Source: Desulfobacula sp. (GTDB lineage: Bacteria; Desulfobacterota; Desulfobacteria; Desulfobacterales; Desulfobacteraceae). From it: DNA of 36,476 nt. Below, piece after piece: positions 25,617 to 33,511 of this stretch (its first letter is position 1; every line of letters begins with the position of its first letter). The translations under genes were made by a program, and so were the position numbers. The stretch covers positions 1 through 36,476 of the forward strand of contig JANQML010000101.1 in assembly GCA_028280105.1 (NCBI GenBank). The letters are read 5' to 3'. Under the pieces are notes generated by a model, which saw nothing but the letters and a program-made list of their open reading frames with translations, was not told the DNA's origin and did not search any database.

Positions 25617-27146
25617 CTATGAGGCAACACAACTTCGAACCGATTTGTCGTTGCCGCAGCTTTTCCCGGCTTCACCGACACCTTCTGGCGGAGTGACCCG
25701 GACGGTGGCCACTTTGTTCTGGGTAAAGAAATCAATGCCGTCTTTGCCCTGCACCTTATCGGTTCCCAGGTGAGAATCTTTGATTCCGCCAAAGGGCAGA
25801 TAGGGGTGGGGCGCACAGATGCCGACATTGACACCCACCATCCCGGCGTCTGCTTCGGCAATAAACTTTTCCGTGTAATACTGGTTCTGGGTAAAAATAC
25901 AGGCGCCGTTTCCGAATTCCTGGGACCTGATCAGGCCAAGTACATCATCCAGGTCATTGATTTTCATAATCGAGACAACAGGCCCGAAAATTTCCTCTTT
26001 GGCAATGGTTCTGCAGGGGGTGACATCTGCAAATACCGTGGGCCCGATAAAATAGCCGTTTTTAATTCTTTCCGGAAGCTCTGGATTTCGGCCGTCCAGC
26101 AGGAGTTTTGAGCCCTGTTCAACACCGATTTGAATATAGTTTTCAATGCTTGCTTTGGCTTTGGCGGAAATCACCGGACCCATGTAAATATCAGGGTCCA
26201 TGGCATCGCCGATGGTCACCTGCTTGGAGGCTTCAAGCACCCGCTCGACCAATTCGTCGTAAATCTGTGGCACTGCGGCAACGATGGACCCGGCAAGACA
26301 GCGCTGGCCTGCGGACCCATAACAGGAGTGAAGGAAATTTTCAATGAACACGTCCCAGTTAAGGTCTTCCATGGCCACCAGGTAGTTTTTAGCACCACCC
26401 AGAAGCATGCTTCTCTTTCCGCCCCTGCCGCAGGCTTCTGCCATTTTCTTGGCTGTGGGTGTGGAACCGACTAGGCAGACACCGGTCATCTTTGGGTTCT
26501 CATACCATGTACCCGGAACGGACCGGTTGCCGTGGACAATATTGATGACCCCTTTGGGAAGGCCGACTTTATTGAAAATGTCTCCCATCTTCTGCATAAA
26601 CAGCGGAGACTGGGTGGACGGTTTATAAATAAACGTGTTACCCGCACCGATAGCATAGGGCAAAAACCACCCGAACACCAGTGCCGGAAAGTTAAAGGGC
26701 GCCACCCCGCCGAACACGCCAAGCGGTTGCTTGATGACCCGGCCGTTGATGTTGGCGGCAATGCCATCCAGGGTTTCTCCCTGCATCAGAGTGGGGATGG
26801 AACAGGCTGCTTCAAAGATCTGGATAACACGCTGGATTTCACCCCTTGCCTCACTGATATGTTTGGCCTGGTCAACGGCAATGGATACGGCCAGTTCTTC
26901 TAAATTGTCAATCATTGCCTGGCGGATATCAAAAAGATATGTGACCCTTTTACCGATACTCAGTTTTCTCCAGGCATGGTATGCATCATAAGCCGAGTCC
27001 ACTGCATCCAGAGAGGTTTTTTCCGAAGACAGGGGGACTTCCCCGATCTGTTCACCGGTTGACGGATTATACAGCGGCACCATCTCCACCCCTGTTTCTT
27101 CAACCCACTCACCATGAATAAAATTTTTAATTTTCATAAATTCCAT
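25617..27146 (-). CDS. mmsA: Methylmalonate-semialdehyde dehydrogenase-like (CoA-acylating) aldehyde dehydrogenase
   Basis: 509 residues, soluble. Catalytic Cys283 lies in YGSAGQRCLAG. At the place where most aldehyde dehydrogenases have the general-base Glu there is GGAKN (Asn254), as in methylmalonate-semialdehyde dehydrogenases. PFNFPA (about 150) and EEIFGPV also fit. These enzymes turn malonate or methylmalonate semialdehyde plus CoA and NAD into acetyl- or propionyl-CoA with CO2 loss. The C-terminus has an extra tail (about 20 residues after KVATVRVTPPEG) not seen in typical members. AAGGAG precedes ATG 27146. It stands alone, divergent from a GntR/FCD regulator; no other valine or inositol genes are near, so a different semialdehyde is possible. 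Confidence 0.85.
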   Translation of the reverse strand: MEFMKIKNFIHGEWVEETGVEMVPLYNPSTGEQIGEVPLSSEKTSLDAVDSAYDAYHAWRKLSIGKRVTYLFDIRQAMIDNLEELAVSIAVDQAKHISEARGEIQRVIQIFEAACSIPTLMQGETLDGIAANINGRVIKQPLGVFGGVAPFNFPALVFGWFLPYAIGAGNTFIYKPSTQSPLFMQKMGDIFNKVGLPKGVINIVHGNRSVPGTWYENPKMTGVCLVGSTPTAKKMAEACGRGGKRSMLLGGAKNYLVAMEDLNWDVFIENFLHSCYGSAGQRCLAGSIVAAVPQIYDELVERVLEASKQVTIGDAMDPDIYMGPVISAKAKASIENYIQIGVEQGSKLLLDGRNPELPERIKNGYFIGPTVFADVTPCRTIAKEEIFGPVVSIMKINDLDDVLGLIRSQEFGNGACIFTQNQYYTEKFIAEADAGMVGVNVGICAPHPYLPFGGIKDSHLGTDKVQGKDGIDFFTQNKVATVRVTPPEGVGEAGKSCGNDKSVRSCVAS

Positions 27147-27265
27147 TGTTGCACTCCTTTGAATGATTAAAGCTACGGTTTCAAGCGTTAAATAATAGAT
27201 TCTCCTATCTTTAAGAGAAGTTGGGTGTCTTAGTTTTGCAGAGGTTTTTTATCATGCCTATACTT

Positions 27266-27419
27266 TCTGATATATCAGATTTAAGGTATTGTCAATGAGA
27301 AATATCAATAAATAAGATAAGGATAGATATATAATCTTTTTATTACAGATTATTATGACGAAATGGCGTCTTGTAAAGAGGACCAGGGGTCTGCGTATCA
27401 TTGCTTCCTGATATATCTG
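27266..27419. promoter_or_regulatory. Two CTGATATATC sites in the divergent promoter region
   Basis: TCTGATATATCAGA at 27266-27279 is a perfect 14-bp palindrome. CTGATATATCTG at 27408-27419 is the same core with one mismatch. One site is near the dehydrogenase start, the other near the regulator start, within the 335-base gap between them (27147-27481), as expected for a GntR/FCD regulator that controls both genes. Nothing else is seen in the gap. Confidence 0.6.
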
Positions 27420-27481
27420 TTGTCTTTTCGGGGTATTTATAATAATATTTTCTGAAAAGGAAAAAAAGGAGGTTTATCTAA

Positions 27482-28135
27482 GTGGCCAAACAATCCCAAT
27501 CATTAAGAGAAATGGTGTACTCATATTTTTGCGCTCAGATGAAAACAGGAATGTTGGTTGTGGGTGATTTTATTGATCAAGCTGAAATATGTGAAAAACT
27601 TGGTATCAGCAGGGCTCCTCTAAGGGATGCCCTGATACAGCTTGAAACAGAAGGATTTGTTTCCATACGGCCAAGAAGAGGCGTTTTTATAAAACCCTTG
27701 ACTCTCAGGGACATTAAAGAAAGTTATGATGTGCTAGGCGCTTTGGAGGCTTCAGTCATTCTATCCGTGTTTGATAAGATCACAAAAAAGCATATCTGCA
27801 AAATGAGGGAGATCAACGATAACCTGCTCAATGCCCTGGAATGCTCCGATTTTGAACTCTATTATAAACTAAATGGTGATTTTCATGATACTTTTCTTGA
27901 TATAGAAGATAATCAATTGATAAAAAAAATCATCGCCCCTATAAAGCAGCGCCTGTATGATTTTCCCCTAAGAAATTATGATCCTGAGTGGGAAAAAAAC
28001 AATCTCAAGGAGCATGATAGATTAATTGAATCTTTGGAAAAAAAAAACAGACAGGGCGCTGCAAGTATTTTACAATATGAACATTGGTCATTCTCTCTGC
28101 AGAATGAACATATAAAATCCTTTTACGAATTATAG
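27482..28135 (+). CDS. GntR family regulator with FCD domain
   Basis: 217 residues, GTG start after a strong AAAGGAGG. The winged helix (about 5-72) has LGISRAPLRDALIQLETEGF, then VSIRPRRGVFI. The FCD helices carry histidines in GDFHDTFL, KEHDRLIE and QYEHWSF. Divergent from the aldehyde dehydrogenase gene, which it most likely regulates along with itself through the CTGATATATC sites. Confidence 0.9.
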   Translation: MAKQSQSLREMVYSYFCAQMKTGMLVVGDFIDQAEICEKLGISRAPLRDALIQLETEGFVSIRPRRGVFIKPLTLRDIKESYDVLGALEASVILSVFDKITKKHICKMREINDNLLNALECSDFELYYKLNGDFHDTFLDIEDNQLIKKIIAPIKQRLYDFPLRNYDPEWEKNNLKEHDRLIESLEKKNRQGAASILQYEHWSFSLQNEHIKSFYEL

Positions 28136-28292
28136 GTATGGAAACTTCATGAAGATTTTACATTTGCAGTTCGATCCGAATCATTACTGTAATTACTGTA
28201 CAAAATATAGAAATTGAACTTTTCGGACAAAAAATCGTTGGCCACCTTTAATTTTCCGATTTGTTTATTAAATTTCACCGGCTTTGGTTTCA

Positions 28293-31200
28293 CTATTTTT
28301 CTCCTGATCTCACAAATTTTGATTCATACTTAATATTGAAAAAAACGGCATATAAAGTCGGTACAAAGACCAGGGTCAGAAGGCTGGCAAATCCCAGGCC
28401 GAAAACAATGGTCACCGCCATGGAGACAAAAAACACATCCGTAAAAAGGGGGATCATGCCCAGCATGGTTGTCAGGGCTGCAAGTACGACCGGCCGCATT
28501 CGGCTCACACCGGAATCCACCACTGCGGCAAACGGCGCCTTGCCTTGTCGGATTTCCAGATCGATCTGATCGATGAGCACGATGGCGTTTTTAATGAGTA
28601 TACCTGACAGGCTCATCAGACCCAGCAGTGCCATAAATCCGAAGGGCTGCCCGAACATCAGGAGCCCTGCCGTTGCCCCGATGACGGCCAATGGAACGGT
28701 AAGCCAGATGATCAGCGGTTGACGAAAGGCATTGAAAAGGGCGACCACGATCAATATCATGAGTCCGAAAAATATGGGAACGGATTCCGCCAGCTGGCCC
28801 TGTGACTCAACACTGTCCTCCTCTTCACCGGACCAGGCAATAAAGTAGCCCGGCATTCCCTTTAGGGGGATCATATCATCGAATTTAAGGGGGATGGTAT
28901 TGGCCGTATAGTCTTCAGGTGATATTTCTTTTCCCAGGTAGGCAGATGTATCCACACCCAGTGCCAGTTCGATTTTAGGCTTCAGCCGTGCAAGCAAAAT
29001 AGACGGAAGCTCGGTACGGGCATCACAGTGCAGTTTGATCATCCCGCGGCGATTCCGCCTTGAGACACGGATATTTTCAGATGTTGTGGTAAACCCGTCT
29101 ATCACTGTGAGCAGGGGGATATCACGGCCGGCGGTGGGACTGAATATCTGGATATTACGCATGTCTTCCATGGTTTTCCGTTCATTTTCCGGAGCACGGG
29201 CCACAATGGGAATCAGTTCCACACCTTCCCGGTAAACTCCGACCGGCACCCCTGAGAAATTGGCCTGTACGGCCTGCGCCACCATGGGACGGTCGATTCC
29301 CTGCCGCCGGGCCCGGTCCTCGGCAATGACCGGATGAACCACTTTAACCGGTGTTCCCCACTCACTGCGCACGGCTTTTGCACCCGGATCATCGGCCATA
29401 ATTGCCAGGGCTTTTTCCCCAAGAGACCGTAACACCGAAGGGTCCGGCCCGTTGATTCTCAACTGGATCTTGCCCCCTTCACCCGGTCCCAGTGTAAATT
29501 TTTTTACGTTGACGATGGCATCGGGCATGATCCGCTCCAGGCCTTCCTGGGCCTTGGTGTAGACCGAGTCGATCATCCCGCGGTCAGATATGGAGACCAG
29601 AATATTGCAATAGTTTGTGTCTACCTCCACAGGGGCGGCATACGTGAGCATAAAACGGGGGTGTCCCGCCCCTACGGCTGAAGCAATATCCGTGACACCG
29701 TCCAGTGTGGCCAAATATTCTTCCATCCGGGCCACCTGCTTTTCCGTTTCACGGATATGGATTCCTTCCCGGAACTGGCACTCCACAACCAGCTGGGGAC
29801 GGTTGGATGCGGGAAAAAACAGATCTTCCAAATAACCGAAACCGAATACCGCCAGTAGAAACAAGCCGGTAACAATGGATATGGTGACCCATCGAAAGCG
29901 GATGGCCGAGATCAGAAATTTGCGGTATATCTGATAAAACCGGCCGGTGTAAGGTCCTTGGGCCTCCTTTTTTTTACTGTTTTTATCTTTTTTCCCCTTC
30001 AGAAACTGTTGGGTTATAAATTTTCGGTATATCTTATAAAATGGACCGTTGTAAGATCCTTTGGTTTTTTTTTCTTTTCCGCTTTTATCTTTTTTTACTT
30101 TCAGAAACTGCTGGGCCAGTAAAGGGGTTGTCGTTACCGCGGTAAGCCAGCTTAAAGAGAGAGAGATAAGAATCACATAATATAGGGAACGGCAGTATTC
30201 CCCGGTGGCATTTTCCATGCTGCCGATGGAGGCAAATGCAAGAACGGCCACTGCTGTCGCAGCCAGCAGGGGAAGCGCATTCTGCCCCACCACTTCAACG
30301 GCGGCTCTTCTGCCTTCCATCCCCTGTTCCATCCGCACCTTCATCCCGTCAACCACCACAATGGCATTATCCACCAACATGCCCAGGGCAATGATAAGCG
30401 CACCTAAAGAGATACGCTCCAGGGCGATGTTGAAATATTCCATCACCACAAAGGTTGCGGCAATGGTGAGGATGAGGATGAATCCGATAATCAGGCCGGA
30501 GCGCAGCCCCATGAAAATAAGAAGAACGATGATAACAATGGCCACGGCTTCTGTCAGACTCATGACAAACCCGTTCACTGCCTGGGTAACGGCATCGGAC
30601 TGCATGGCAATGACATTGAGTTCCATGCCCACGGGGATAAGGGGCATCAGTTCATTAATCCGCTGTTTTACCGCCTCCCCCATGGTAACGACATTACCGC
30701 CCTGAACCGTTGAAACGGCGATACCCACCGCAGCCTTCCCATTAAACCGTAAAAAATTTAGAGGCGGTTCCATATATCCCCGCCGGATATCGGCCACATC
30801 CCTTAAATAGATCAACCGTCCGTTCCGCCCGGCAATGAAGAGCGAACCGAAATCTTTTTCCGATGTAAACGTACCGGTGGGATAGACGGCAATATGTTCA
30901 CTGCCGATTTTAATCCTGCCGGAATCGGCCGGAAGGTTTTTGGCATGGAGAGCCCTGAAAATTTCATCCCGGGTAATGCCCAGTGCCGCCATTTTATCTT
31001 TGGCCATCTCTACATAGACAACCTCGGTCTGCTCTCCGAAGAGCACGATCTTTTTCACATCAGTGACGGCAAGCAGCTCCCGTTTGAGCAGCTCAGCCAC
31101 CTTTTTGAGTTCACGATAGGAATAGCCTTCGCCTGTCAGTGCAAAATATACCCCGTAGACGTCTCCAAAATCATCATTCACGATTGAAGGCGAGGTTCCG

Positions 31201-31571
31201 GAGGGCAACTGGATTTGAACATCATTTATATTCTGGCGCATTTCATCCCACACCTGCGGGAGAAGCGCTTTGTCATACTTATCTTTGATAACGACCCTGA
31301 CAATGGAAAGCCCCCGGGAGGAGTAGGATTCCACCCGTTTGAGCTGACCCAGTTCCTGCACGGCTTTTTCTATTTGTTCCGTGACCTCTTTTTCAACCTC
31401 CTCAGGCGACGCGCCCGGGTAAGGGGTTATGATCAATGCTTCCTTGATGACAAATTCAGGGTCTTCCAGCCGGGACAGATCATGGTACGCCAGATAACCA
31501 AGCACCAGAAAAACCAGGGACAATGTCCATGTGATGGTATGTTTTCTTATGGATAATTCTGCAATATTCAT
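28293..31571 (-). CDS. RND efflux pump, AcrB-like
   Basis: 1092 residues, inner-membrane proton-driven drug/solute exporter. It starts MNIAELSIRKHTITWTLSLV, with the two-fold repeat of large periplasmic loops and 12 membrane helices. The proton-relay helix reads LGMLVDNAIVVVD, with Asn where AcrB has its second Asp; the matching Lys is present in GILIKNAIVLID. Between membrane helices 6 and 7 a 34-residue segment is duplicated in tandem (residues 487-520 and 521-554), very rich in Lys. This adds to the length (AcrB is about 1050). It starts three bases after the adaptor stop and shares its operon and sigma-54 promoter. Confidence 0.93.
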   Translation of the reverse strand: MNIAELSIRKHTITWTLSLVFLVLGYLAYHDLSRLEDPEFVIKEALIITPYPGASPEEVEKEVTEQIEKAVQELGQLKRVESYSSRGLSIVRVVIKDKYDKALLPQVWDEMRQNINDVQIQLPSGTSPSIVNDDFGDVYGVYFALTGEGYSYRELKKVAELLKRELLAVTDVKKIVLFGEQTEVVYVEMAKDKMAALGITRDEIFRALHAKNLPADSGRIKIGSEHIAVYPTGTFTSEKDFGSLFIAGRNGRLIYLRDVADIRRGYMEPPLNFLRFNGKAAVGIAVSTVQGGNVVTMGEAVKQRINELMPLIPVGMELNVIAMQSDAVTQAVNGFVMSLTEAVAIVIIVLLIFMGLRSGLIIGFILILTIAATFVVMEYFNIALERISLGALIIALGMLVDNAIVVVDGMKVRMEQGMEGRRAAVEVVGQNALPLLAATAVAVLAFASIGSMENATGEYCRSLYYVILISLSLSWLTAVTTTPLLAQQFLKVKKDKSGKEKKTKGSYNGPFYKIYRKFITQQFLKGKKDKNSKKKEAQGPYTGRFYQIYRKFLISAIRFRWVTISIVTGLFLLAVFGFGYLEDLFFPASNRPQLVVECQFREGIHIRETEKQVARMEEYLATLDGVTDIASAVGAGHPRFMLTYAAPVEVDTNYCNILVSISDRGMIDSVYTKAQEGLERIMPDAIVNVKKFTLGPGEGGKIQLRINGPDPSVLRSLGEKALAIMADDPGAKAVRSEWGTPVKVVHPVIAEDRARRQGIDRPMVAQAVQANFSGVPVGVYREGVELIPIVARAPENERKTMEDMRNIQIFSPTAGRDIPLLTVIDGFTTTSENIRVSRRNRRGMIKLHCDARTELPSILLARLKPKIELALGVDTSAYLGKEISPEDYTANTIPLKFDDMIPLKGMPGYFIAWSGEEEDSVESQGQLAESVPIFFGLMILIVVALFNAFRQPLIIWLTVPLAVIGATAGLLMFGQPFGFMALLGLMSLSGILIKNAIVLIDQIDLEIRQGKAPFAAVVDSGVSRMRPVVLAALTTMLGMIPLFTDVFFVSMAVTIVFGLGFASLLTLVFVPTLYAVFFNIKYESKFVRSGEK
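29910..30113 (-). repeat. Tandem 34-codon duplication inside the RND pump gene
   Basis: Two 102-base units (30113-30012 and 30011-29910). Unit 1 begins QQFLKVKKDKSGKEKK and unit 2 QQFLKGKKDKNSKKKE; both end in a FYxIYRKF block. About 21 of 34 residues agree. In-frame, in the cytoplasmic loop. Confidence 0.9.
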
Positions 31572-31574
31572 CGA

Positions 31575-32891
31575 TTATAACCTTTTCTCCCCGGAATCCC
31601 AGATACTGACCGTCGCTCCGGATTTCAGTTGGGTTACCCCTGCCGTTACAATGGTCTCTCCTCCGGTGAGACCGTCAAGAATGACGATCCCTTCGGACCC
31701 GGCAGGCGATCCCATTTTCACCCTGTTCTTTGAGATCGTCATATCTGCTTTATCAAGCCGCCAGACAAACGGAATGCCCTCTGAATCCTGGGTAACCGCC
31801 ACCGCTGGGATGACGATGCGTTCAGGGGGTTCAAAGAACGAACCCGGAAGTCCCTCAACCGTTGCCGTCATGCCCGGCAGAATATTGATCTCCCGGGGCC
31901 GGGGCATCTCTAAAACAATTCTGTAGGTCTGGGTCTGCGGATCGGCATGGGTGGAAAATTCCCTGATTTTAAGCGAAAACACCCGGTCCGGTGCCACGGT
32001 AAACCGGGCCGCCATTTTAAGCGTCTCTTTTTGATTGATTCTGGCCATCAGGGTTTCCGGAATATCCACAGCAATCTCGATCTTGGAAACATCCTCCAGC
32101 AGAATAACGGGTTGTTTGGCCTGAATTTTCTGATGGTTCTCAACATAGCGTTGGGCCACATATCCTGTGAAAGGGGCCCTTAAAAAAGTATCATCCAACG
32201 CATCCCGAGCCGCTTTCAGTCTGGCTTTCAACCCCGATATCCTGGATTCCATGGCTTCGATATCCTCTTTTCTGGCTCCGTTTTTTGCCTTTGCAAGACC
32301 CTGGCTTGCCGCTTCAAGCTGTGCTTTGGTCACATCCCGCAGGCTGGTATGATGATCGAACTCAATCCGGGAGATATATTGTTTTAACCATAATTTTCTG
32401 GATTGCCCGTATTGTTCCTCGGCAAAGAGATACTCTGCTTTGGCAGCTTCCAGGGCTGATTCCAGCATCTTGATATCTTCTGCCCTTGCCCCTTTTTTCA
32501 TGGATTTCAGATTGGCTCTGGCCTCGGATAATCCGCTTTTGATTCCATTGAGATGATTTTCAAAATCCCTTGGATCGATTCGGGCGATGAGCTGCCCCTT
32601 TTCAACCTGGCGGCCTTCCTCCACCAACAGTTCCATCAACGGCCCGGACACCTTGAAAGAGAGGTCCACCCGCTGACCGGCCCGGGTTTTTCCCGGCAGT
32701 GATATACGATTGTCATGGACGGTTTCGGATACGGTAATGACCTTTACCGGCCGGACAGCCGGTTTCAGGACGGCATCCTCTGCCTGATGGCACCCGGCAC
32801 CGGTAAAAAGAATTATAATAAGGGCTGCTGCATAACGCCGCATAGGCAGCGTTTTATTGTTTGATTGTAATGATATGCTTGAATTTGACAT
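31575..32891 (-). CDS. RND periplasmic adaptor (membrane fusion protein), lipoprotein
   Basis: 438 residues. A lipobox FTGAGC near residue 34 marks a lipid anchor. Then come a barrel-sandwich half (VDLSFKVSGPLMELLVEEGR), an unusually long coiled-coil hairpin with two GARxEDI repeats (KKGARAEDIKMLESAL and KNGARKEDIEAMESRI), the return strand (DTFLRAPFTGYVAQRYVE), and the beta-barrel and membrane-proximal domains (MTATVEGLPG). It links the pump to an outer-membrane channel; no TolC-type gene is in the window. Confidence 0.93.
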   Translation of the reverse strand: MSNSSISLQSNNKTLPMRRYAAALIIILFTGAGCHQAEDAVLKPAVRPVKVITVSETVHDNRISLPGKTRAGQRVDLSFKVSGPLMELLVEEGRQVEKGQLIARIDPRDFENHLNGIKSGLSEARANLKSMKKGARAEDIKMLESALEAAKAEYLFAEEQYGQSRKLWLKQYISRIEFDHHTSLRDVTKAQLEAASQGLAKAKNGARKEDIEAMESRISGLKARLKAARDALDDTFLRAPFTGYVAQRYVENHQKIQAKQPVILLEDVSKIEIAVDIPETLMARINQKETLKMAARFTVAPDRVFSLKIREFSTHADPQTQTYRIVLEMPRPREINILPGMTATVEGLPGSFFEPPERIVIPAVAVTQDSEGIPFVWRLDKADMTISKNRVKMGSPAGSEGIVILDGLTGGETIVTAGVTQLKSGATVSIWDSGEKRL

Positions 32892-32967
32892 GATCTTAAC
32901 CTCTTATTGATGGGGTTGTGTAAGGTGTTAACATACGTGGATTTAACAGATCTTTTATCTGTTCAAC

Positions 32968-33321
32968 TTATCTTTTCATACGGCTCCGGCGTTCTGCCGG
33001 CTCAGCAGGCGGGAGGATCTCAACGGACTCGCATGTTTTCCAGATCGAATGGTGTATCAGCCCTACGGAACGGAGCATCCGGGATAATTGTTCCGTCCCG
33101 CCCGGCTCCATACCGTCTTCCGTTTCAGAACAGTGCAGCCAGACCGCCCAGTCATTTTCCACCTGTTCACTTTTGCACAGGCTGAACGTGTGAACCGGGT
33201 AGCCGGATTCTTTGAATAATTTGGCTGCTTCTTTAAAAATTTCTTTGATCCTCTCCTCAGGGTATATCCTGTTAAGGCGGATGATGATCATTTCCAGCCG
33301 TTCTTGAGTTGTTTTTTTCAT
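32968..33321 (-). CDS. Unknown small protein, first gene of the RND operon
   Basis: 117 residues starting MKKTTQERLEMIIIRLNRIY. I chose ATG 33321 because AGGAG lies just before it; a longer open frame (to 33525) would run back through the promoter. No signal peptide or membrane helix. It is mostly helical at the N-terminus, then has SGYPVHTFSLCKSEQVENDW and a basic tail. I do not recognise a family. It lies downstream of the -24/-12 promoter and 76 bases before the adaptor, so it is co-expressed with the pump. Confidence 0.7.
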   Translation of the reverse strand: MKKTTQERLEMIIIRLNRIYPEERIKEIFKEAAKLFKESGYPVHTFSLCKSEQVENDWAVWLHCSETEDGMEPGGTEQLSRMLRSVGLIHHSIWKTCESVEILPPAEPAERRSRMKR

Positions 33322-33356
33322 ATGACGCTCCTTTTTTGTCATTTTTGAAAGCTTTT

Positions 33357-33374
33357 TAGCATCTTCTGTGCCAA
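33357..33374 (-). promoter_or_regulatory. Sigma-54 (-24/-12) promoter of the RND operon
   Basis: Minus-strand TTGGCACAGAAGATGCTA has GG and GC exactly ten bases apart and TGGCAC at -24, close to consensus TGGCACG-N4-TTGCA. It lies 36-53 bases before the start of the small first gene, with activator sites behind it and a sigma-54 activator gene divergent. Confidence 0.85.
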
Positions 33375-33425
33375 ATTTTAAATGATTGAATTTAATTGAT
33401 ATTAAAGCAATCGCCAAAATAAAGA

Positions 33426-33488
33426 GCCGTATATGGCATTCTTCTGGTGCCGTATACGGCTCTTTATGATATAAGTGCCGTATATGGT
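33426..33488. promoter_or_regulatory. Three GCCGTATAyGGy palindromes, candidate activator sites
   Basis: GCCGTATATGGC (33426-33437), GCCGTATACGGC (33449-33460, perfect) and GCCGTATATGGT (33477-33488). The first two also lie in a larger hairpin-like repeat (AAAGAGCCGTATA...TATACGGCTCTTT). They are about 50-130 bases upstream of the -24 box and just ahead of the activator gene, the right place for enhancer sites and autoregulation. Confidence 0.8.
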
Positions 33489-33511
33489 TTTTAAAATTTT
33501 TTGGAGGGAAG

